Origin: Halopseudomonas litoralis
Lineage (GTDB): Bacteria > Pseudomonadota > Gammaproteobacteria > Pseudomonadales > Pseudomonadaceae
Direction of reading: 5' to 3'
Length of the DNA: 64,000 nucleotides
NCBI RefSeq assembly: GCF_900105005.1
Contig: NZ_LT629748.1
Coordinates: forward strand, 1,612,001-1,676,000
The position numbers and the translations under genes were made by a program. Shown here one piece after another: positions 17,204 through 24,749 of the stretch (the stretch's first letter is position 1; each line of letters begins with the position of its first letter). The notes beneath the pieces were generated by a model that saw only the letters and a program-made list of their open reading frames with translations, was not told the DNA's origin and searched no databases.

Positions 17204-18759
17204 GCAATCGCCTGCTGAATGTAATCTGGCGCGATGAGTTCAGCACCCTTTTTTTCGAGTAGTTGGAACGCGGCGTCCGTCTTGTTCTTCAACATGTACT
17301 CTTCTACGGTTAGTGTCTTGCGGCCCGCTGCGAACTGACCGTCACAAATGGCCTTGTTATCTTGGTAAACGCAAACTTCGAAGGTGTACCGCGCATCGTT
17401 GGTGTCCGCGAAAACCTGGATGGAAGCCGAGGCAAAGTCAGCGTAGTTAGCGACACAATTTTCCTGGTAGTCGCCATCGTTATCACGGATGACGGCGACC
17501 TTGATATCGAGCAGCTTGGCGAGTTCAAGGTAGCGCTTAAAACTCGTGCCATCCACAGATATCACATGGATACCGTCTGCGTCGGTGCTAACACCTTTGG
17601 CGCTATTCTTATAAAGGGCATCCATGAGAATGAACTCGGCATCGCCCTCCACAAGTATTGCCTTCTTACAAAGAGCAAGCTCCAGCACGTTGTTGTCAGG
17701 GGCCTTCATAAAGAAATTGGCTGTCTCCTGGCTGAGATCCTTGAGGGAGGCTGATCGAGACGGGCTCTCCTCGCTCAATATAATCACCTTCTTGAGGTTC
17801 AGTCGTGTTGCGATGAAACTGCTGTGCGTGGCGATAAAAAGTTGTTTTTTGACAGATGCCCTAATGCGCTCGATAAGCTTGTGCATATGGACATGACTCA
17901 GATGGTTCTCAGGCTCTTCGAGAAGCAGAACATCGAGAACGTGTTCGCGGTTGCGTAAAGCAAACTCCGTCTTGATAAAGCACTGGCGGCCTTTGCCCTT
18001 GCTGTCGATTGGAATATTATTTTCCGTGATAATGATGTCCGTTTCGACATTCGCTTTCGGACTTGTACGGATATCAAATTTGTAGATATCCAACGTATCA
18101 TTCATCGCCTTGAAGACATCATCCTTAAACTGTAACTTGGCCTTTCGGTACTCGAAACCGTGAAGATTGCGCTGAATGACAGATGCGTGCGCCGCGTACA
18201 TGGAGCGGGTGTACTCACGGGTGGCGTATTCGTTGTTGATCTGAGAGCTGTCGATGATTAGATGCTTGAGTGGTTTTTTGTATGGAAAGAAAGCCTCGTC
18301 CGTGAAGGTTAGGAACTGGACGCCGTAGTACTCGAAAGGGAAATTGTCATGTTTCTCGGCCAAGATTGCCTGAATCTCCTTGGTGTACTCATCAACGGGC
18401 TTGCACACCATCTTGATGCCAAGATGATCTGTCCCCTTGCTATTGTTTCGCCCGTCGAGATCGTGGTGGCCGTCAATCCCGTCAATGTATACCTCCACTA
18501 GAAGTTCTGGAAGATCAGTGATTTTCCTCTCGCCGCCCAAAAAATCTGCGACGCAATCTGCATTGAAAATGGTTTCAAGGCCGAGCGATTCCACCTTGCT
18601 TCGGCTGGCACTGAGTACGATATCCAGTGCTTGGAGAACGGAGCTTTTTCCCGCCTCATTACCACCAACCAAAATATTCAGTTCAGGATCGAACTCTAGT
18701 TCAAGACTTTTGAATCTTTTGAAATTTTTCAGAACCAACCTTCTTATAGTCCCCACCAC
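17188..18759 (-). CDS. class-2 OLD-family ATPase/TOPRIM nuclease, GajA-like (Gabija)
   Basis: About 523 residues. The ABC-type ATPase part has a Walker A GGNEAGKSSVLQAL (residues 32-45), a signature-like KGKGRQ (about 252-257), a Walker B LLLEEPENHLS (about 276-286) and an H-loop ATHSS (about 309-313). A TOPRIM domain follows, with KAILVEGDAEF (about 364-374; catalytic Glu) and VIRDNDGD (about 421-428; acidic pair). OLD plus a UvrD-like helicase in tandem defines class-2 OLD systems, i.e. Gabija; GajA nicks DNA and is held off by nucleotides until phage infection. I chose GTG 18759 because GGGAAGGGA lies just upstream and the protein then begins at the ATPase strand VGTIRRLVLKNFK; an in-frame ATG at 18813 has no clear ribosome site. 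Activity is inferred, not shown. Confidence 0.8.
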   Translation of the reverse strand: MVGTIRRLVLKNFKRFKSLELEFDPELNILVGGNEAGKSSVLQALDIVLSASRSKVESLGLETIFNADCVADFLGGERKITDLPELLVEVYIDGIDGHHDLDGRNNSKGTDHLGIKMVCKPVDEYTKEIQAILAEKHDNFPFEYYGVQFLTFTDEAFFPYKKPLKHLIIDSSQINNEYATREYTRSMYAAHASVIQRNLHGFEYRKAKLQFKDDVFKAMNDTLDIYKFDIRTSPKANVETDIIITENNIPIDSKGKGRQCFIKTEFALRNREHVLDVLLLEEPENHLSHVHMHKLIERIRASVKKQLFIATHSSFIATRLNLKKVIILSEESPSRSASLKDLSQETANFFMKAPDNNVLELALCKKAILVEGDAEFILMDALYKNSAKGVSTDADGIHVISVDGTSFKRYLELAKLLDIKVAVIRDNDGDYQENCVANYADFASASIQVFADTNDARYTFEVCVYQDNKAICDGQFAAGRKTLTVEEYMLKNKTDAAFQLLEKKGAELIAPDYIQQAIAWIRA

Positions 18760-19295
18760 TTTCCCTTCCCATGAATAATTGCTTTTTTGTCTAGAGGATT
18801 CCCCCCCCATCACTGACAGTGATTGTTCTCCCTACTGCGTATCAGTGAAGACTCAAATTTAGCTTTTTATATGCGCTATTGGCAGGATAGGTCTGTAGGC
18901 TTCATCTTTCCAGTGCTATCGAAGCAAGGGTGCGAGGTCGGCTTCGCGCATCCAGGCGGTCAAGCTAAGTGGCAGGATATTACCCGACCAATACTGGTTT
19001 TGTTTGCTGATGTGAGGATGCGCAGCTCGGGGCGCTGCGCATCCTTCGTTCTGGATAGGGAGCGAAGGAGCGGGCTATGATGGTGCAAGAAACCTGCTGC
19101 TTGTTAGCAATCGTTCTGCTACAGCGCGACCGAGCTTCCTTTCTCAAGGCTCTTATCTGGCTCCCAGCCCACAACGCAGCACTCCCTCCAAGCGGCTGAA
19201 GCAGAGCTAACTCCTTGCTCCTTATAGAGTTTCAGGCTCTTGTGATTTGCGCGAGAGACTTGACATTGCCCATTTTTTATGCCCGGAGATCCTGC
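18760..19295. other. non-coding junction between defence genes and prophage tail genes
   Basis: About 535 bases with no convincing gene. It contains the upstream region of the OLD gene (AT-rich, 18760-18900), a strong inverted repeat at 19016-19044, and a 40-codon reading frame at 19077-19199 (MMVQETCCLLAIVLLQRDRA at its start, preceded by AAGGAG) that I cannot connect with any family. A TTGACA at 19260 has no acceptable -10 partner. The ICE/prophage boundary probably lies in this stretch, but no duplicated target or element end could be recognised. Confidence 0.6.
19016..19044. terminator. 11-bp inverted repeat, possible terminator
   Basis: GGATGCGCAGC (19016-19026) and GCTGCGCATCC (19034-19044) are perfect complements around a 7-base loop, followed by TTCGTT rather than a clean T-run. 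It could stop transcription entering from either side of the junction, or be an element-end structure. Confidence 0.5.
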
Positions 19296-21302
19296 ATGAC
19301 CATCAACGTCGACGACGTAAAGTTGCTCAAGTCCCAGCGCCTGACCGACGAGGAAGACGGTGGCGGCCGGGCCACCGGTGAGGCGGTGACAGATGGGGAG
19401 ATGAACAACCTCTTTCCCGACATCAGCCGCCTTGACCGCACCCTGGGCCGCATCGCCCTGCGCAAGGTGTTCGCCGGGGTGATGACCGACAATGCCGATC
19501 CTTACCTCGGCGCCCACTCAATCGTCACTGAGGCCCCGGCTGACCCCCGCGTCAGTGTGCTGCTGTTCAATACTGACTCCCAGACGGATGAGCGGGCCGA
19601 TGCTCGCTCCATTATCGAGGGGTACGTCGTGCCCAGCACGACGGCAGCCTTCGAACTGCTCGGTGACCAATTCGCTGGTCAGCGGGCAGTAACGGGGCTG
19701 CAGCGGGTGGAAGCGCGCCTGCCCGAGGTGGGCGAGGTCTATCAGCTGGTGGACGGCACCTACTCGCAGTACGTGCGCATCCAGGCGGTTGAGCCGACGG
19801 TCGAGGAGTTTGTCTGGGCATACGATAGTGGCAGCTTCGTCACCTTCACCCGCCGTCGGTTGTCGCTGAGTATTTCCTCGCCACTGCTGCGCAAGTTCCC
19901 CGGTGGCCAGCCACACCCGACAGGTACCACCCCGAAAAACCTGAACGGCGCGGACAAAAGCCAGGTGCTGTCCACCCAAGTGGCCGACGCCGCCCGATAC
20001 TTCGGCATCAGCCCCTTGGCCAGCGCGATCACCGCGGGCGACATGAATCTGGATGTGCAGTCGGTGTACGCGCAACTGGTACCCAGTGCCACCCGGGAAA
20101 GCGCCCTGACCAACCAGCCCGGTGGCGCGCGCGGCAGCTACCAGGTTGCCAGCTCGCCCAGCAATCGCACATTTGCATTGACCTTCACCCAGGTGGAGGC
20201 GGGGCACAGCAGGGCATTCTTCACCACCGGCGTTTATCCGCAGTCGGTCAACCTGAGTATCGGCGGTGGTGTTTACGCAGACGACGGCGCGGGTGAGCTG
20301 ACCCACCGCAGCGGCAGCAGCGGCTTCACCAGGATCACCATCGACTATGAGACTGGCGAGATCAACGCCTGGCGCTCCTCGGCCTTCACCGGATCGGCAT
20401 CGGTCACCTACCGGCCTGCGGCCTCCGTCACCGGGCAGGCGGTTACCGGCAAAATCGACATCACCCTGGGCAGCCGCGGCTACGCCTACACACTGAACCT
20501 CTCGGCAGCCAAGCCCCGGCCGGGCACCCTGGCCGTCAGCTTCATGGCGCTGGGCAAATGGTACGAGCTACGCGATCGCGGCAATGGTGAGCTGACAGGC
20601 GAGGGCAGTGGCACGGTCGACTTTGCCAGTGGCGCCGTGAGCGTCAGCCTGGCGGCGTTGCCGGATGTCGGCTCCAGCCTGATCTACAGCTACATCGGGC
20701 AGCTGGATGACAACGTCATCAGTCATGTTGGAGTGGGGCCGGCACCGGATCTGCAGTTCGAGCACCGCTTGCCTCACGACGGCATCGAGCCGGGCAGCGT
20801 GACGGTCACCCTGACCATTGGTGATGAGCCGGTGGCGATGACAGACGAAGGGGACGGCACCCTGACCGGCGCCGCCGGTACCGGACGCATTGTCTACGCC
20901 ACCGGCATGCTGACCTTGAAACTGGCCACCACGCCTGACGCGGCCAGCAGCATCCTGTTTGACTATCAACGCGCCGGGACCGATATCGACGTGCCACTGA
21001 CCGCCAGCCCGGACACCGGGGGCATCATCACCGGCACCATTCCCGGCGCACCGCTCAACCCAGGGAGCGTGCAGATGCGTTGGCAGAGTCAGCGCAAGGC
21101 CACCATTCCCAGCACCAACAACGCGACCACTGCTTACACCGGCACTGTGCTGGTGGACCACGAAGCCGCCGACGACGGCACCGGCAACTGGATCGGTTAC
21201 CTGGGCAGCATCAATTACACCACCGGGGCATTCAGCCTGCAGGTGGAGCAGGCCTACGACTACCACGAGCACGAAGTGCGCTATGAACTGATTGAGGTAT
21301 AA
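19296..21302 (+). CDS. phage tail-tip structural protein with repeated beta domains
   Basis: A 668-residue protein. ATG 19296 is chosen because CGGAGAT stands six bases upstream and the in-frame extension to 19215 is unlike its neighbours. The second half contains four copies of a roughly 95-residue, beta-rich unit whose start reads D-x-G-x-G followed by a T-G-rich turn and (I/V)-(D/V)-(F/Y)-x-(S/T)-G: DDGAGEL (about residue 329), DRGNGEL (427), DEGDGTL (517) and DDGTGNW (626). Such units occur in large tail proteins of Pseudomonas siphophages. First gene of a translationally coupled set of six. Exact role (central fibre or baseplate) cannot be fixed; I assign it by context. Confidence 0.65.
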   Translation: MTINVDDVKLLKSQRLTDEEDGGGRATGEAVTDGEMNNLFPDISRLDRTLGRIALRKVFAGVMTDNADPYLGAHSIVTEAPADPRVSVLLFNTDSQTDERADARSIIEGYVVPSTTAAFELLGDQFAGQRAVTGLQRVEARLPEVGEVYQLVDGTYSQYVRIQAVEPTVEEFVWAYDSGSFVTFTRRRLSLSISSPLLRKFPGGQPHPTGTTPKNLNGADKSQVLSTQVADAARYFGISPLASAITAGDMNLDVQSVYAQLVPSATRESALTNQPGGARGSYQVASSPSNRTFALTFTQVEAGHSRAFFTTGVYPQSVNLSIGGGVYADDGAGELTHRSGSSGFTRITIDYETGEINAWRSSAFTGSASVTYRPAASVTGQAVTGKIDITLGSRGYAYTLNLSAAKPRPGTLAVSFMALGKWYELRDRGNGELTGEGSGTVDFASGAVSVSLAALPDVGSSLIYSYIGQLDDNVISHVGVGPAPDLQFEHRLPHDGIEPGSVTVTLTIGDEPVAMTDEGDGTLTGAAGTGRIVYATGMLTLKLATTPDAASSILFDYQRAGTDIDVPLTASPDTGGIITGTIPGAPLNPGSVQMRWQSQRKATIPSTNNATTAYTGTVLVDHEAADDGTGNWIGYLGSINYTTGAFSLQVEQAYDYHEHEVRYELIEV

Positions 21303-21304
21303 GC

Positions 21305-22879
21305 ATGGCCATATTGGCAGGAAAGCCCTACCGCTCGGTGGCCAAGGCCACGTCCACCGTGGTGCCCCGGCAGGAGATATTCGGCGGTACCGTGATGGTG
21401 CGGGCGCAATCAGCCGGCACCGACTACGAGCCGCAGACCGACGGTATTGCAGCGCCGGAGCTCACCATCGATGTGTTACCCGGCAGCGCTGACCCCATCG
21501 TCCCCGGGAGCCTCATCTTCGAATGGGGCGGTCAAACCTATATCGATCGTTCGGGCGTGCTGTTCCGCTCCATCAGTACGGCCACCAACGCTGGAGTGGC
21601 GGTGGGCACCATCGACTATGCAGCCCGCAAGGCCACACTGCAGACCTACCCAGCCGCCCAGGGCGGCGCGATCAACCGGCTGGCCTGCCTGACCAGCAAT
21701 GGCGGCTTCTCGACCACGGACTTGTACTTCCGTACACCTGGTGCACCGCTGCGGCCGGCGAGCCTGCAGATCACTGTGGTGCGGGCAGATACCTCCGAGA
21801 TCGTCACCGGCACGGCGGACCTGAACGGCAACGTCTCTGGCGGCGGCATCATCCACGGCACCGTGGATGCCCAGACCGGCGTTGTCAGCCTGCGATTCAA
21901 CACCGATCCGGAGGACGCGGTCGGCGTGACCGCAGTGCCGATTATCGCGGCGCTGGTCACCTACAACGCAGTGGTGCAAACCAGCATGCCGATGTCGGCT
22001 GATCTGCTCGGGCTGGACCCGGTGCGCCTGCCAGCCGATGGCCGTGTGCCGATCTACCGTGAAGGGGATGTGCTGGTCATTCACCACACCGCCGAGCAGG
22101 ACGTGACCCCAGAGGCTGGCCAGACCGTGGCCCTGGGCAGGGCGTACCAAGCTGCCATTGAGGTGGCGGACAGCCTGGGCGCGCCGCTGGACCCGGCACA
22201 ATACAGCGTTGACCGCGAGTTGGGGCTGATCACCTGGGCCACGCCGGTGCAGCTGCAGGACCCCGACGGCGGCCCACTGACGCCACCGCTGACCCTGCGC
22301 GACCGGGTCGAGCATATGACCGTCTGCACCGAGGTGCAGATCACCGGCGCCGTTGGCATCGGCTCGCCCATGCCGTGGGACCTGCCAGCCGGGGAGACCA
22401 TGGTCAGCAGTGCAGTCACCTGGGGCGACCTGCAGGCCCGGCTTTACCGCTGGTTCACCCAGCAAACCTGGAACCAGAGCTCGCCCAACTGGACCGATGC
22501 GCCTATCGGCGGCAGCACCACGGCCCAGTACAACCAGCTGAACTACCCGCCGATCATCACCAACATCGGCGCGATCGCGGGCAAGTGGGCGTTGGTGTTC
22601 ACCAGCGCCACGTCCTTCAACGTGGTGGAAGAAAAGCTCGGGGTAATAACTACGGGCAACACGACATCCGACTGCGCCCCCATCAACCCGGCTACAGGGT
22701 CGCCGTACTTTACGATCCGGCGGGAAGGGTGGGGCAGCGGCTGGGCAGCAGGCAACGCCGTTCGGTTTAACACCGACGCCTGCCTGGGGCCGATGTGGGT
22801 AGTGCGGACCGTGCTGAGTGGGCAGGGCACAGTGGATGATGATCGGTTGAGATTGCAGATTAGAGGGGATGCGGACTGA
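21305..22879 (+). CDS. phage tail protein (hypothetical structural protein)
   Basis: A 524-residue protein of unrecognised family, beginning two bases after the previous stop with GAGG as ribosome site. It carries another copy of the beta unit seen in the upstream protein (ADLNGNVSGGGIIHGTVDAQ, then TGVVSLRFNTD, about residues 175-205). The N-terminal half is Pro/Gly/Thr-rich and beta-predicted; the C-terminal 170 residues (from VTWGDLQARLYRWFTQQTW) look like a separate globular domain with two Cys (DCAPINP, TDACLGP). By position a tail-tip or fibre component. Its stop overlaps the next start. Confidence 0.6.
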   Translation: MAILAGKPYRSVAKATSTVVPRQEIFGGTVMVRAQSAGTDYEPQTDGIAAPELTIDVLPGSADPIVPGSLIFEWGGQTYIDRSGVLFRSISTATNAGVAVGTIDYAARKATLQTYPAAQGGAINRLACLTSNGGFSTTDLYFRTPGAPLRPASLQITVVRADTSEIVTGTADLNGNVSGGGIIHGTVDAQTGVVSLRFNTDPEDAVGVTAVPIIAALVTYNAVVQTSMPMSADLLGLDPVRLPADGRVPIYREGDVLVIHHTAEQDVTPEAGQTVALGRAYQAAIEVADSLGAPLDPAQYSVDRELGLITWATPVQLQDPDGGPLTPPLTLRDRVEHMTVCTEVQITGAVGIGSPMPWDLPAGETMVSSAVTWGDLQARLYRWFTQQTWNQSSPNWTDAPIGGSTTAQYNQLNYPPIITNIGAIAGKWALVFTSATSFNVVEEKLGVITTGNTTSDCAPINPATGSPYFTIRREGWGSGWAAGNAVRFNTDACLGPMWVVRTVLSGQGTVDDDRLRLQIRGDAD

Positions 22880-23916
22880 TGGCTGATGCGATTTTGTACT
22901 CAAGTATGGATGCCGCCGGCCCTGGCTTGCCCACTGCCGGCTCGCATGTTGAGCGAATGTACAACGTTCTAGTGCCCTGTTTGGTTACCGGCTATGGCGC
23001 GGGAGCTGAAGCGAAACCGGGGCAAAGTTGGTCCTTAGCGCATGCCGAGCTGCCGAATGGGTTTACGCTCCAAGCTCCGGATGGCGTGTATTACATCTTT
23101 TATAAAGGGTCCGGACTGCGCTATAGAGAAACGTATTGCCAAGTTTACATGGCGGAAGCGCTTAGCTTATTTGAATACCCGCCCATAGGAACAAACGTCC
23201 GGTCTGGAGATTACAGTCCCGATTATTGGGCGGGCGTTACCGACCGACTATGGACGAGTGCTCTTTGTGCAACGCGCACAAATTCAGCCTGGTGGCTTAT
23301 AGCGCGAGGGGCGCAAGTTATATTTTCCACGGTCGGTATGGATGTTGATTCCACTTTAGGGTCAAGTGCATCCTCATTATCGGATCACGGCGATTTAAGT
23401 TTTTTGGGTAGCCTTGTGCTTAAAGCGCCTAACGCCCCAATTGCAGGTCCCCAGAACGCCTTTTTCCTTGGCGGTTTGAAATGGCCGGAGAATCTCGACT
23501 CTGCAGGATCGTCTTATCGCCGAGGCGGGAATATGTTCGGAGAAAATATTCGATTAAGAGACCCCTTGACCGGAATTGTTGAGCAGGGCGCTCTGGGCGC
23601 GATTGAAGGGAATCCAGCAAAACACAATGGACAAACCTACGCACACTTTCAAGCAGACCCACTCGGGACAGACCTGGCGCTTCAGCGCGTAGATGCGTTT
23701 ATGCCAGGTCAAGGGAGTATCGGGTACATACCGGGTATGTTCTATGGAGGCCGTGCCGCGCACTACCGAGTTTCAGATTTGCTTTCACTTCTAGGGCTTG
23801 GCTCGACCTATTCCGCAACGCTCACCCCCGCAGAGATAGACGGTGAATTGTTTTACGTTGTGCCCACTTACTGGGGCTCACTGCTCGTTAGTTTGGCCGA
23901 GAAATACTGGACATGA
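22879..23916 (+). CDS. putative phage receptor-binding/tail fibre protein
   Basis: A 345-residue protein that I do not recognise. It starts MADAILYSSMDAAGPGLPTA, overlaps the gene on either side, and is rich in aromatic and Gly/Ser residues, with no TM segment or signal. By eye its DNA is clearly AT-richer than the tail genes before and after, a frequent sign of a horizontally swapped host-range module. Assignment as receptor-binding protein is inferred from position inside the tail operon and composition. Confidence 0.5.
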   Translation: MADAILYSSMDAAGPGLPTAGSHVERMYNVLVPCLVTGYGAGAEAKPGQSWSLAHAELPNGFTLQAPDGVYYIFYKGSGLRYRETYCQVYMAEALSLFEYPPIGTNVRSGDYSPDYWAGVTDRLWTSALCATRTNSAWWLIARGAQVIFSTVGMDVDSTLGSSASSLSDHGDLSFLGSLVLKAPNAPIAGPQNAFFLGGLKWPENLDSAGSSYRRGGNMFGENIRLRDPLTGIVEQGALGAIEGNPAKHNGQTYAHFQADPLGTDLALQRVDAFMPGQGSIGYIPGMFYGGRAAHYRVSDLLSLLGLGSTYSATLTPAEIDGELFYVVPTYWGSLLVSLAEKYWT

Positions 23917-24749
23917 ACAGGTACCTTGCGCTGACCGCTTCGCTCTTCGAGTCCTCGCAACACCGTCGCGCTTTTTTCTCGCAGTCAGTTACGAAAAAAG
24001 TTTTCAGGGCAGACATCTCCTTAGCTCCCAGAGTGCCGGTATCTATGGCTGTACGCAGAGAGGGTATGCCATCAACTGATTACATGGCGACTTTAGCTTC
24101 TGAGTTCGCGCCCAACATGCATCTGGCAATTTTCACAAGCCAGAGTCGGCAGGGCACTCAATGGTTTTTACGAGAAGCAATCTATCTGCCGGTAATTGCT
24201 CAAGCGTATGAATACACTGAGCCCCGCTTGGGGATGACGCGGTGGCCCACCATTGGAGAAGGTTCAGATAGTTTATTATTCAATATCACCGAGGGCTCAG
24301 GTGAAAACCAGGTGTCCACTGTACCGGCAACGGTAGATTTGCTGGCTGCTGTGGACTCGGCGCGGGCAGTACGGCAGGCCGTTATCGTTGAGCGCATGGA
24401 CGATGGCCAGTGGCGTGTGGCCGGCTATGGCGAGAGTCAGCAAGAAACGCTGGCCGCGCTCAATCTGCAGGTGACCACCTCGGGCACATTGTATGCGGTA
24501 GGCCTCGATGATTACGGCATCCGCTTCGTTCCTTCGTTGGCAGTCGCTGCTGGCCAACGCATCAGGCCCAACCGGTTTGCCGGGTGGCTTTACGAGATCA
24601 CCGAGCCCGGCGTTCTGCCCGCAACCGAGCCGCAATGGTGGCCCATAGAGGGTGACAACCCCTCGCGCCAACTGGGCACCGCCCGGGCGATTGCCGTGCG
24701 TTACTACCGACCCCTGGCGCTGGGGCCAATCACAGCCGAGATGCTTTGA
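23913..24749 (+). CDS. phage tail protein with composition switch (putative fibre/attachment protein)
   Basis: A 278-residue protein. The first half (to about residue 135) shares the AT-richer composition of the gene before it, including SQSVTKKVFRADISLAPRVP and AIFTSQSRQGTQWFLREAIY. The second half (from about DLLAAVDSARAVRQAVIVER) returns to the G+C-rich style of the operon and ends ITAEML. This places a recombination breakpoint near 24.3 kb. The gene overlaps both neighbours by one to four bases. Family not recognised; role inferred from context. Confidence 0.5.
   Translation: MNRYLALTASLFESSQHRRAFFSQSVTKKVFRADISLAPRVPVSMAVRREGMPSTDYMATLASEFAPNMHLAIFTSQSRQGTQWFLREAIYLPVIAQAYEYTEPRLGMTRWPTIGEGSDSLLFNITEGSGENQVSTVPATVDLLAAVDSARAVRQAVIVERMDDGQWRVAGYGESQQETLAALNLQVTTSGTLYAVGLDDYGIRFVPSLAVAAGQRIRPNRFAGWLYEITEPGVLPATEPQWWPIEGDNPSRQLGTARAIAVRYYRPLALGPITAEML

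Noticed and set aside
16172..18759. PARIS, retron or P2-Old-only interpretation of the OLD-type gene
   Set aside because: The TOPRIM domain is fused to the ATPase (unlike PARIS), no reverse transcriptase or ncRNA is nearby, and the partner is a UvrD-like helicase, which indicates class-2 OLD/Gabija.
18823..19080. 85-codon frame upstream of the defence genes
   Set aside because: No ribosome site, mixed composition, crosses the strong palindrome at 19016-19044, and no recognisable protein motif.
19260..19290. TTGACA as -35 of a promoter for the tail operon
   Set aside because: No -10-like hexamer at 16 to 18 bases; the T-rich stretch is too close.
16114..19295. Tn4371-type TTTTTCAT end sequence at the right border of the ICE
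   Set aside because: Searched by eye on both strands in the intergenic parts without a match in a plausible position.
21476..22903. Long antisense reading frame (475 codons) opposite the second tail gene
   Set aside because: A G+C-rich shadow of the true gene; no start site with ribosome binding sequence, no recognisable protein, and it runs against a tightly coupled operon.
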